DNA from: Streptomyces sp. CB02261
GTDB taxonomy: Bacteria > Actinomycetota > Actinomycetes > Streptomycetales > Streptomycetaceae
NCBI RefSeq assembly: GCF_001905665.1
Contig: NZ_LIVX01000007.1
Coordinates: 537,170-601,169, forward strand
DNA: 64,000 nt
Direction: 5' to 3'
Shown: piece after piece, positions 17,725 to 27,165 of the stretch
How the letters are laid out: every line of letters starts with the position of its first letter
Position numbering within the stretch: the stretch's first letter is position 1
The notes under the pieces: generated by a model
Databases searched by the model: none
What the model was told of the DNA's origin: nothing
The model's input: the letters and a program-made list of their open reading frames with translations, nothing else
Position numbers and translations under genes: made by a program

Positions 17725-17742
17725 TCAGGATCTTTTTCCTGA
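17725..17742. repeat. Small AT-richer inverted repeat between the two GT2 genes
   Basis: TCAGGA (17725-17730) and TCCTGA (17737-17742) form a perfect 6-bp inverted repeat around TCTTTT, in an unusually AT-rich 50-base patch. On the minus strand a TTGACG (17788-17783) sits about 18 bases before TAACCG, a poor -10. The patch could hold a second promoter for the main glycan genes or the end of the first GT2 transcript; neither can be decided by eye. Confidence 0.35.
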
Positions 17743-17784
17743 AATGATGCTGTTTCCACGGTTAGCACCGATGGGGCTGGTTCG

Positions 17785-18564
17785 TCAACCGGAGACGCCG
17801 GGTGACGGTGCCCGGCGGCGCGCGATCCGCCCCAGGGCGTTGTGCGGCCGTTCGCCGACGAGCGTCCCGAGGATGCGGGCGCCGTCACGGATGGTGCGGG
17901 GGTGCGACGGGCCGTGACGGCGCGGCAGTTCGCGGCTGGGCACCTCGGCGACGCGCAGGCCGTAGTGCAGGGCGTGGGTCACGAGTTCCGCGCCGAGTTC
18001 GACTCCGTCCTCGCGCAGGTCGAGGAGGTCCACGAAGGGGCGCCGGAACGCGCAGAACCCGTACCAGAGATCGGTCAGGTGCTGGCCGTACAGGCGCCGG
18101 GCCACGCGCAGCAGGGCACGGTGACCGAGCCGCCGGGGGAGCGAATGGTCGACGAATTCCCCGCCCGCGATGAAACGCGATCCCTTGACGAAGTCGTAAC
18201 CGCTTTCCAGGTAATGCAGAAAATGCGGGATCTCGTGCGGCGACATGCTGCCGTCGGCGTTCATCACCACGATCAGGTCCCCTGTCGCCGCGAGCAGTCC
18301 GGCGTGCGGGATGTCGCCCCGGGCGGAGTCCCAGGCACCGAGTCCGCGCACGGGAATCCCGGCCCGCGCCCGGCGGTCCCCGGCCGGCCCGCCCATCAGG
18401 ACCACGTCCCGCACGCTCGGCGGTACTTCGCCGAGGAGCCGGTCGAGCGCCGGTCCGGGATCCCCGTCGCCGGGGCGGACCGTGAGGACGAGACTCACCG
18501 TCCGCGTGCCGGGGCCGGGTGAGCGGTCGGTCGAGCGGCGCAGGGGATGCGAATCGCTACTCAT
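17785..18564 (-). CDS. GT2 family glycosyltransferase, first gene of the glycan cluster
   Basis: The 259-residue GT-A-like protein has VSLVLTVRPGDGDPGPALDRLL at the start, LLAATGDLIVVMNADGSMSP in place of the usual DADG metal site (Asn replaces the first Asp but NADG keeps one Asp), then FVKGSRFIAGGEF and LTDLWYGFCAFRRP, as in DPM1-like polyprenyl-phosphate sugar synthases. GGAGAG lies about 8 bases before ATG 18564. It is separated from the second GT2 by 483 bases, so it may be a separate transcript or the head of the operon. The neighbouring GH15 gene is divergent. Confidence 0.82.
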   Translation of the reverse strand: MSSDSHPLRRSTDRSPGPGTRTVSLVLTVRPGDGDPGPALDRLLGEVPPSVRDVVLMGGPAGDRRARAGIPVRGLGAWDSARGDIPHAGLLAATGDLIVVMNADGSMSPHEIPHFLHYLESGYDFVKGSRFIAGGEFVDHSLPRRLGHRALLRVARRLYGQHLTDLWYGFCAFRRPFVDLLDLREDGVELGAELVTHALHYGLRVAEVPSRELPRRHGPSHPRTIRDGARILGTLVGERPHNALGRIARRRAPSPGVSG

Positions 18565-18730
18565 CGGTACGGCTCTCCGCGCGGCGGGTCCGCGTTCTCG
18601 AAATCCCGTGGCTTTTCAGAATCCTGCGCGGGAGTCACCTCGTCAAGGAGGGGCGAAAGAATATGCGACCGCCCGTGAAACGATTACCGGTCGAATCGAC
18701 CACGCATTCCAGGAGGCATACAATCCGGTC

Positions 18731-20572
18731 ATGGCAGGGCGAATTGAGGACTACGCCCTCGTCGGTGACCTGGAGACGGCTGCGCTCATCGGGACCGACG
18801 GGTCCGTCGACTGGTGGTGCGCGCCGCGCTTCGACTCGCCCGCCTGCCTCGCCGCCCTCCTCGGCGACGCGGGGCACGGCCGCTGGCTCCTCGCACCCGT
18901 CGGCAAGGGCCGCTGCACGCGCAGGAGTTACCGGGGCGACTCGCTCGTCCTCGACACCGTCTGGGAGTCCCTCGGCGGAACCGTCAGGATCACCGACTTC
19001 ATGCCCCCGCGCTCGCCGCGCGAGGACGCGCCCCGCATCGTCCGCGTGGTCGAGGGCATCGCCGGACGGGTCGCCGTGCGCGGTGAGTTGAGCGTCCGCT
19101 TCCACCACGGCAGCATCGTGCCCTGGACCCGCACGCTCGACCGCCGCACCGTCGCCTCCGTCGCCGGACCCGACGCCGCCTACCTGTCCTGCGGTCCCGG
19201 CGTGGAACCCGTCGTCGAACCGGACCGCACCACCTTCGACTTCACCGTCACGGCCGGCCGACGGATCGCGTTCGTGCTCGGCTGGCGCCCCTCGCACGCG
19301 CCGCCGCCGCCCGCCGCCCCGCCCGCCGGCATCGACGCCGCCCTCACCCGCACCCTCGCCTTCTGGAGCGACTGGGCCGGAACGCTCCGCTACGAGGGGC
19401 CCGCCCGCGACGCCGTGATCCGCTCCCTGCTGACCCTCAAGGCCCTCACGTACGCCCCCACCGGCGGCGTCGTCGCCGCGGCCACCGCCTCCCTGCCCGA
19501 GTCCATCGGCGGGCAGCGCAACTGGGACTACCGCTTCTGCTGGCTGCGCGACTCCACCTTCACGCTCTCCTGCCTGCTGCGCGGCGGCTACCGCAGGGAG
19601 GCGCTCGCCTGGAACGACTGGCTGGTCCGCGCCGTCGCGGGCGACCCCGCCGACCTCCAGCCGCTGTACGGGGTCGACGGGCAGCGCCGGCTCCCCGAGA
19701 CGTGCGCCGACTGGCTGCCCGGCTACGAGGACTCACGCCCCGTCAGGTTCGGCAACGCCGCCGTCGGCCAGTTCCAGCTCGACATCTACGGCGAGGTCCT
19801 CAACACCGTCTACTCGGCCGTCAGGGCCGGGGTCGCCCTCGACGCCCCGGCCTGGGCCCTGGTGGCCTCGCTCCTGGAGTACCTCGGCAAGCGGTGGCAG
19901 GAGCCGGACGAGGGCATCTGGGAAGTCCGGGGACCACGGCGCCAGTTCGTCCACTCCAAGGTGATGGCCTGGGTCGCGGCCGACCGCGCCGTCCGCCTCG
20001 CCCGCGTCGCCGGACTCCGCGGCTCCCTCCGCCACTGGCAGGCCCTCCGCCGCGAGCTCCGCACGGAGGTCTGCGCCCGCGGCTGGAGCGAGGAGCAGCA
20101 CTCCTTCACCCAGTACTACGGCGGGAGTCAGATCGACGCCACCGCCCTGCTGATCCCCCGGCTCGGCTTCCTGCCCGCCGACGACGCCCGAGTGCTCGGC
20201 ACCGTACGGGCCATGGAACGGCTCGACGACCACGGCTTCCTGCGCCGCTACGGCGACGTCGGCGACGGCGGTACGCACGAGCTCGACGACCTCGGCGGCA
20301 CCGAAGGCGCCTTCCTCGCCTGCACGTTCTGGTACGCCGACGCGCTCGCCCTGACCGGCCGCCCCGGCGAGGCCCGGACCGTGTTCGAGCGGGTCCTCGA
20401 CGTCCGCAACGACGTCGGCCTCCTCGCAGAGGAATGGGACCCGGTGGCCGGACGCCAGCTCGGCAACATGCCCCAGGCGCTCAGCCATGTGGCCCTGGTG
20501 AACACCGCGTTCACGCTGTACGGCTCGCGCCGCCGCGAGCGTACGCCCTCCCGTCACCTCGCCGTGGCGTGA
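18731..20572 (+). CDS. Glycoside hydrolase family 15 protein (glucoamylase/trehalase-like)
   Basis: The 613-residue protein matches the GH15 group common in actinomycetes: N-terminal MAGRIEDYALVGDLETAALIG and GSVDWWCAPRFDSPACLAALLGD, the QRNWDYRFCWLRDSTFTL core with the substrate-binding WDYR and RD, and the C-terminal EEWDPVAGRQLGNMPQALSHVAL with a catalytic-glutamate region. No signal peptide is present, so it is cytoplasmic. Known members hydrolyse alpha-1,4/1,6 glucosides or, in mycobacteria, trehalose; sequence alone does not choose. ATG 18731 is preceded by AGGAGG at an unusually long 14-base spacing. It is divergent from the GT2 gene and followed by a small frame that could start at GTG 20569 overlapping its stop. 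Confidence 0.9.
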   Translation: MAGRIEDYALVGDLETAALIGTDGSVDWWCAPRFDSPACLAALLGDAGHGRWLLAPVGKGRCTRRSYRGDSLVLDTVWESLGGTVRITDFMPPRSPREDAPRIVRVVEGIAGRVAVRGELSVRFHHGSIVPWTRTLDRRTVASVAGPDAAYLSCGPGVEPVVEPDRTTFDFTVTAGRRIAFVLGWRPSHAPPPPAAPPAGIDAALTRTLAFWSDWAGTLRYEGPARDAVIRSLLTLKALTYAPTGGVVAAATASLPESIGGQRNWDYRFCWLRDSTFTLSCLLRGGYRREALAWNDWLVRAVAGDPADLQPLYGVDGQRRLPETCADWLPGYEDSRPVRFGNAAVGQFQLDIYGEVLNTVYSAVRAGVALDAPAWALVASLLEYLGKRWQEPDEGIWEVRGPRRQFVHSKVMAWVAADRAVRLARVAGLRGSLRHWQALRRELRTEVCARGWSEEQHSFTQYYGGSQIDATALLIPRLGFLPADDARVLGTVRAMERLDDHGFLRRYGDVGDGGTHELDDLGGTEGAFLACTFWYADALALTGRPGEARTVFERVLDVRNDVGLLAEEWDPVAGRQLGNMPQALSHVALVNTAFTLYGSRRRERTPSRHLAVA

Positions 20573-20616
20573 TCGCGCCGCCCTCGGCAGGGAGCCGGAG
20601 GAGCCAGGGGGCCGCC

Positions 20617-20904
20617 ATGGACGGGCACGTCGTCATACCGGGCGCACTCGCGCTCCTGCTCGTGTGCTCCGGAGGGGCCGCCCCGCGCACGGCCGGGTCC
20701 CGTCCTGGCAGCGGTGGCGCGTCCTCGGGGCGGCGCCGCACGGCTGGGGCCGGCTGGTGGGCCCCGGTGTTCGCGCTCCAGGCCCGCGGACAGCTCACCG
20801 ACGACCGCGCACTGCGCGCCGGCCTCGGAGTGGCCTCCGGCATGGGCCTGCCGGGCGGACTCGTCCTCCTCGTCCTCGCCCAGCGCCCCGCCCGGGACCG
20901 CTGA
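20617..20904 (+). CDS. Small hypothetical membrane protein
   Basis: The 95-residue frame has a hydrophobic N-terminus (VVIPGALALLLVCSGGAAP), a Gly/Arg-rich middle and a second hydrophobic stretch (GLGVASGMGLPGGLVLLVLAQ), so two TM segments or a signal peptide plus one TM are possible. ATG 20617 follows AGGGGG by 5 bases. An in-frame GTG at 20569 overlaps the GH15 TGA in the GTGA manner and would add 16 residues. I do not recognise a family; it lies in the same direction as its neighbours and may be cotranscribed with GH15. Confidence 0.45.
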   Translation: MDGHVVIPGALALLLVCSGGAAPRTAGSRPGSGGASSGRRRTAGAGWWAPVFALQARGQLTDDRALRAGLGVASGMGLPGGLVLLVLAQRPARDR

Positions 20905-20977
20905 GCCCGCTACGGTCGGCGTGCCGTTCGGGTGCGTCCAGCGGGCGGGGCCACCGGCCGTGGGTTCGAATCGGGGC

Positions 20978-22051
20978 ATGGCTTCCTACGACAGGTCCCG
21001 CGCGGGCGGCTCCCCGAGGCCGCCGAGGACCGGTGACACCTGGTGGTACGCCGCCGTGGCCGCCGAGGCGCCCGGCTCGTTCAGCACCCGCGTCCGCACC
21101 CGGACCCGGCGTGCCTGTCTCGGGGCCGTCCTCGTCCTCACGGTCGTCTACGCGGGCCTCGTGCTCACCGCGACCGGCCGCCGCTGGGGCGACGCCGCCC
21201 TGACCGGTCGGCGCGCCGACACCGTCGTCACCACCCTCCTCCGCGAGCACCCCTCACTCTCCGGACTCATCACCCTCTCCCTGGTCCTCGGCTGCCTCCT
21301 GCTGCCCGTCGTCGGCCTCATACGGAGGCGGTACGCCCTCACCGGTCTGGCGGCCGGCGCGGTCGTCACCGCCCTCGCGCTCACCGCGCTGCTGCAGCGC
21401 TACGCGCCGCGCCCCCGGCTCCTGGACCCCGGCGGCGCGCTCGTCCCGAGCGGCTTCCCCAGCGCCCAGACGACGCTCGCCCTGGGCATCGCCCTCGGCC
21501 TGGCGCTCGTCGTCCCGCAACGGCAGCGCGGCCTCGTCGTCGCAGCCGCCACCCTCTGGGCCGTCGCCGTCGGCGCGTACACCCTCGCGGACGGCCGGCA
21601 CCGGCCCGGCGACGTCATCGCCGGAGCCCTGGTGGTCCTCGCCGTCCACTGCGGCCTCCACTCCCTGCTCGCCCGCAAGGGACGGGTCCGCCCCGGCGCC
21701 CGGCGCGGCGCGGCCCTGTCCGGCCTCCCCGCCACCCTGCCGCTCCTCCTCGTCGCCGCCGCAGGACTCGGCGCGGGCCTCTGGCTGCTCGGCGACACCC
21801 TCGCCCTGCCCGCCACCGCCCCCTACGACCCGGCCGAGCTCCGGCTCGCCCACCGCTGCGGCCAGGCCCTCGCCGCGGGCGTCGTCGCCGCGGCGGGGCT
21901 CCTCCTGCTCGCCCTGCTCCGCCACGTCGAGCTGGAGCGCCCCCCGGTTCCGTTCCGGCTCGGCGGACCCTTCGTCGAGGCAGCCGGAGCACCCGCGGAC
22001 GCCGAGCTCGTGGGCCCCTTTACCGAGGACCTCGATCACGAGATATCTTGA
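20978..22051 (+). CDS. PAP2-superfamily membrane phosphatase-like protein with altered active-site motif
   Basis: The 357-residue polytopic protein has seven to nine TM segments. The PAP2 fingerprints are recognisable but changed: the first motif appears as QRYAPRPR, the second as GFPSAQTT where PSGH is normal (the general-acid His is Gln), and the third as DGRHRPGDVIAG, which retains the nucleophilic His and its Asp partner. A second membrane unit of three helices follows. Family members dephosphorylate undecaprenyl- or phosphatidyl-phosphates. With the Gln substitution, activity may be lost or shifted. No good ribosome site precedes ATG 20978, so the start is moderately sure. Confidence 0.75.
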   Translation: MASYDRSRAGGSPRPPRTGDTWWYAAVAAEAPGSFSTRVRTRTRRACLGAVLVLTVVYAGLVLTATGRRWGDAALTGRRADTVVTTLLREHPSLSGLITLSLVLGCLLLPVVGLIRRRYALTGLAAGAVVTALALTALLQRYAPRPRLLDPGGALVPSGFPSAQTTLALGIALGLALVVPQRQRGLVVAAATLWAVAVGAYTLADGRHRPGDVIAGALVVLAVHCGLHSLLARKGRVRPGARRGAALSGLPATLPLLLVAAAGLGAGLWLLGDTLALPATAPYDPAELRLAHRCGQALAAGVVAAAGLLLLALLRHVELERPPVPFRLGGPFVEAAGAPADAELVGPFTEDLDHEIS

Positions 22052-22060
22052 TGTCGAGCA
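22041..22060. promoter_or_regulatory. AT-rich palindromic region just upstream of icd
   Basis: AGATATCT (22041-22048) is a perfect 8-bp palindrome that runs into TCTTGATGTCGAGC, a rough inverted repeat of the TCTTGA/TCAAGA kind. The block overlaps the 3' end of the PAP2-like gene and is much richer in AT than its surroundings, 37 bases before the icd start. It is a plausible operator or core promoter for icd; no -10/-35 pair is clear. Confidence 0.4.
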
Positions 22061-22096
22061 ATCTCGCATACGCAGACGTGGAGCTGGAGAACCCTG

Positions 22097-24322
<2,226 letters not shown>

Positions 24323-24341
24323 CCGGCGCGGGACACCCTCG

Positions 24342-24376
24342 ACCGCCCCGGCCGGAACTCCTCCGGCCGGGGCGGT
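24342..24376 (+). terminator. Strong hairpin terminator of icd
   Basis: ACCGCCCCGGCCGG (24342-24355) and its exact reverse complement (24363-24376) give a 14-bp perfect stem with a 7-base loop, 20 bases after the icd stop. There is no T run, which is usual for Streptomyces terminators. Confidence 0.85.
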
Positions 24377-24419
24377 CCCGTCGGTGGCGCATCCGCCGTC
24401 CGGGTGTGAACCTGGATGG

Positions 24420-24713
24420 ATGAGCTGGGCATCTTGGACGACCGCCGGTGTCTACACCGGGCGAGGTGGGGTGCTGACCGACGAGGCCGGCGTCGTGACG
24501 GGCGATGTGACCGTCCACACGACCTGGGCCGACGGCGAAGCACGCGTGGCCGTGCAGTACAGCGGCGCGTCCGACTGGTTCACCATGTCGGGCAGTCCCG
24601 TTCCGTGCGCGACGGAGGAGGAGAGCCGCGATCTCCACGACGACGTCGTGGAAGCCGTCCGGGAGGGGAACGGGGCCACGGTCCCGACCCTGCCCACGGC
24701 ACCACCGGTGTAG
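24420..24713 (+). CDS. Conserved hypothetical small protein (97 aa)
   Basis: The product (MSWASWTTAGVYTGRGG at the start, ending TLPTAPPV) is soluble, acidic and contains a repeated Val/Thr-rich beta pattern (GVVTGDVTVHTTWADGEARVAVQYSG), suggesting a small beta-sandwich. It looks like a recurring Streptomyces hypothetical protein, but I know no function. The ATG at 24420 is preferred over the out-of-frame ATG at 24416 and over an upstream ATG at 24384 that would fall just beyond the icd hairpin. The gene ends about 96 bases before the sigma-CAP gene. Confidence 0.7.
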   Translation: MSWASWTTAGVYTGRGGVLTDEAGVVTGDVTVHTTWADGEARVAVQYSGASDWFTMSGSPVPCATEEESRDLHDDVVEAVREGNGATVPTLPTAPPV

Positions 24714-24809
24714 GGGCCCGCGCCCCGCACCGTGAAAAACGTTATCCCTCCCGCGCCCACGGGTCTCCGTACGACGGGGGACTCGTACCAGGGATGAGGG
24801 AGCAGATCC

Positions 24810-26273
24810 ATGCACATCGACGAGGGCCGCACCACCGCGCTGGTGGAAGCGGCCAGGGCCGGTGACGCCCAGGCGAAGGACGCACTGGTGCGCGCGTACC
24901 TGCCCCTCGTCCACAACATCGTCGGCCGGGCCCTCGACGGCCACGCCGACACCGACGACATCGTCCAGGAGACGATGGTCCGGGCCCTTGACGGCCTGAC
25001 CGGCCTCCGCGACCCGGCCCGCTTCCGCTCCTGGCTCGTCGCCATCGCCATGAACGGGGTACGGCGCCGCTGGCGCGAACACCGGCAGGCGCCCGTGCCC
25101 GGCCTCGACCGTGCCGCCCACCTCGCCGACCCGGCCGGTGACTTCACCGAGATCACCATCCTCCGGCTCGGCCTCTCCGGACAGCGCCGCGACGTCGCCC
25201 GCGCCACCCGCTGGCTCGACGAGGAGGACCGAGAACTCCTCGCCCTCTGGTGGCTGGAGGCCACGGGCGAGCTGACCCGCGCCGAACTCGCCGAGGGCCT
25301 CGGCGGCATCTCGACGCAGCACGCCGCCGTCCGCGTGCAGCGGATGAAGGAACGTCTCGAGACCGGCCGGGCCGTCGTCCGCGCCCTCGACGCCGTACCC
25401 CTGTGCCCCGGCCTCGCCGAGACCGTCACGGCCTGGGACGGCCGCCCCTCCCCGCTCTGGCGCAAGCGGGTCGCCCGCCATCTGCGGACCTGCGACGACT
25501 GCGCCGCCCGGGTGGCCGGCCGCCGCGGTCTCGCCCCCGTCGAAGGCCTCCTCGTCGGCCTCGGCCTCGTGCCCCCGCTCGCCGCCGCCGTCATGGACGG
25601 TCCCACCCCCGTCCCCCTCGCCGTGGAGACCGTCTCCCGCCGGACGCCGGCCGGCCTCCGGCGCGCCGGACTCGCCGGAGCCGCGGCCGTCGCCGTCCTC
25701 GGGGCGGTCGCCCTCCTCGTACCGCAGGAGCCGCACGCGCGCGTGCGCCCCGGCGAACCCGCCGCGGCGCCCCCGGCGGTCCCCTCCCCGGCCCCGACGA
25801 CCCCCGCCCCCGCCACCACCGTCGCCGCGCCCGCCCCGACGACGACGCCCCCGACCACGCCGCCGGCACCCCGCCCCACCCCGACGCCCGACGCCGAGGA
25901 GCGGGTGACCGGACTCGTCAACCGGCTCCGGGCGGAGCGCGGGTGCGCGCCGCTGCGCGTCGACCCCCGCCTCACCGCGGCGGCCCGCGGATACGCCCAG
26001 GACATGGCGGCGCGCGGCTACTTCGGCCACGCCAGCCCCGAGGGAGAGCACGCGGACAAGCGGATCACCGCCGCCGGCTACGACTGGAGCGCCTGGGCCG
26101 AGAACCTCGACCGGGGTACGGCCGACCCGGCGTCCGTCGTCGACGACTGGACGGACGGCGCGATGCACGAGGAGAACATGCTCGACTGCCGGTACCGGGA
26201 CACCGGGGTGGCGTCGGCGCCCGGCCCCGGCGGCACGATATGGGTGCAGAAGCTGGCGGCTCCCCTCTCCTGA
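24810..26273 (+). CDS. Fusion: ECF-type sigma factor, zinc-binding motif, TM helix and extracytoplasmic CAP/SCP domain
   Basis: Residues 15-100 are a sigma-70 region 2 (LVRAYLPLVHNIVGRAL, DTDDIVQETMVRALDGL, FRSWLVAIAMNGVRRRWR) and about 150-210 a region-4-like helical domain. H224-x3-C228-x2-C231 has the HxxxCxxC layout of zinc anti-sigma domains. A single TM follows (about 282-306), then a Pro/Thr-rich linker, and from about 362 a CAP domain (YFGHASPEG, WAENL, MHEENML with candidate metal-site His and Glu). The 487-residue protein thus holds a sigma factor, a likely inhibitory module and an outside sensor-like domain in one chain, implying release by proteolysis or a shape change. GAGGGAG precedes ATG 24810 by about 9 bases. 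The next gene encodes another CAP protein. Confidence 0.88.
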   Translation: MHIDEGRTTALVEAARAGDAQAKDALVRAYLPLVHNIVGRALDGHADTDDIVQETMVRALDGLTGLRDPARFRSWLVAIAMNGVRRRWREHRQAPVPGLDRAAHLADPAGDFTEITILRLGLSGQRRDVARATRWLDEEDRELLALWWLEATGELTRAELAEGLGGISTQHAAVRVQRMKERLETGRAVVRALDAVPLCPGLAETVTAWDGRPSPLWRKRVARHLRTCDDCAARVAGRRGLAPVEGLLVGLGLVPPLAAAVMDGPTPVPLAVETVSRRTPAGLRRAGLAGAAAVAVLGAVALLVPQEPHARVRPGEPAAAPPAVPSPAPTTPAPATTVAAPAPTTTPPTTPPAPRPTPTPDAEERVTGLVNRLRAERGCAPLRVDPRLTAAARGYAQDMAARGYFGHASPEGEHADKRITAAGYDWSAWAENLDRGTADPASVVDDWTDGAMHEENMLDCRYRDTGVASAPGPGGTIWVQKLAAPLS

Positions 26274-26282
26274 CCCCGTGGC

Positions 26283-27011
26283 TCAGCGCTTGGCGCCGAA
26301 GGTCTGCACCCACCAGGGCCCGTCGGCGCCGAGGGCGACGCCGACCCCGATGTCCTTGAACGCGCAGTTGAGGATGTTCGCCCGGTGGCCCGAGCTCTCC
26401 ATCCAGTCCGCCATGGCTGCGCCCGGCGTCTTCGGCCCCCGGTGGATGTTCTCCGCCCAGGCCGACCACTCGTACCCGGCGTCGCTCATCCGGTCGCCCC
26501 CGTTGCGGCCCTCCGGGCTGTCATGGGCGTAGTAGTCGCGGGCGGACATGTCGTCGGCGTGCTTCTGGGCGGCTGCCCGCAGATGGGGCTCGTCGCGCAG
26601 GGCACCGCAACCGGCCTTCTCACGCTCGGCGTTGACGAGGCCGACGACATCCTGGACGAAGCCGGCGGCCTCCCCCTTCGGCGCCTCGGCCGCCCTGGCC
26701 GCGCCCTGGGGCACCCGCTGGGGCGGTGCCGGCTCCACGACGGCGGGAGCGGCGGGCGCGGGGCCCGCCCCTGACGCGACCGTGGGAACCGCGCCCGAGG
26801 GGTCCGCGCCCGAGGGGGCGACCGTGGGAGCCGCTGCCGGGCGGGCCGGGGCGGGGGAGGTCGCCAGGTACACGCCGGTCGCCACCGTCAGGACGGCCGT
26901 CGCGGCCCCGGCGACGGTGACGAAGGAGCCGTAGGGCGGACGGCGGGGCGGGCGCCGCCGCGACAGGGCTTCAGTGCGCTCGGGGCGACGGGGGTGGCCG
27001 TGGTACCGCAT
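26283..27011 (-). CDS. Secreted or anchored CAP/SCP-domain protein
   Basis: The 242-residue protein has a short basic N-terminus, one TM or signal segment (FVTVAGAATAVLTVATGVYLA), a long Ala/Pro linker and a C-terminal CAP domain with VNAEREKAGCGAL, YYAHDSPEGR, WAENIHRG and SSGHRANILNC, so the four conserved His/Glu positions are kept. It is close in sequence to the CAP end of the convergent sigma fusion (WSAWAEN shared), which suggests a duplication and a possible shared ligand. GGAG sits 4 bases before ATG 27011. The two stops lie 9 bases apart with no clear terminator. Confidence 0.88.
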   Translation of the reverse strand: MRYHGHPRRPERTEALSRRRPPRRPPYGSFVTVAGAATAVLTVATGVYLATSPAPARPAAAPTVAPSGADPSGAVPTVASGAGPAPAAPAVVEPAPPQRVPQGAARAAEAPKGEAAGFVQDVVGLVNAEREKAGCGALRDEPHLRAAAQKHADDMSARDYYAHDSPEGRNGGDRMSDAGYEWSAWAENIHRGPKTPGAAMADWMESSGHRANILNCAFKDIGVGVALGADGPWWVQTFGAKR

Positions 27012-27116
27012 GGAACTCCGCTCTCTCGGTCGCCGGACGGTCCGGCGCTGGGGAGAGCCACCGGGGCGACGACGTGACTCTGTCCGGCCCCGTCCGCCCC
27101 GACACTCCTCGTCAAC

Positions 27117-27141
27117 GTGACGCGTCAACGCGACGCGTCAC
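27117..27141. repeat. Perfect inverted repeat upstream of the CAP gene
   Basis: GTGACGCGT (27117-27125) and ACGCGTCAC (27133-27141) are exact reverse complements with a 7-base spacer. The repeat lies 106 bases before the CAP start and 25 bases after the stress-protein stop. It may be the stress gene's terminator or an operator of the CAP gene; two TTGACG -35-like words overlap it on the minus strand. Confidence 0.6.
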
Positions 27142-27165
27142 CCCCTGTGCGCCATCCGAACCCTT

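Noticed and set aside
18663..19091. A frame starting at ATG 18663 with a good AAGGAGGGG site before the GH15 gene
   Set aside because: It runs into GH15 in another frame with an Arg/Ser-rich product; the family-supported GH15 frame is preferred. A short leader peptide here cannot be excluded.
20955..20980. A GGTTCGAATC word resembling a tRNA T-arm
   Set aside because: The flanking bases do not make the T stem, and no acceptor, D or anticodon arm is present.
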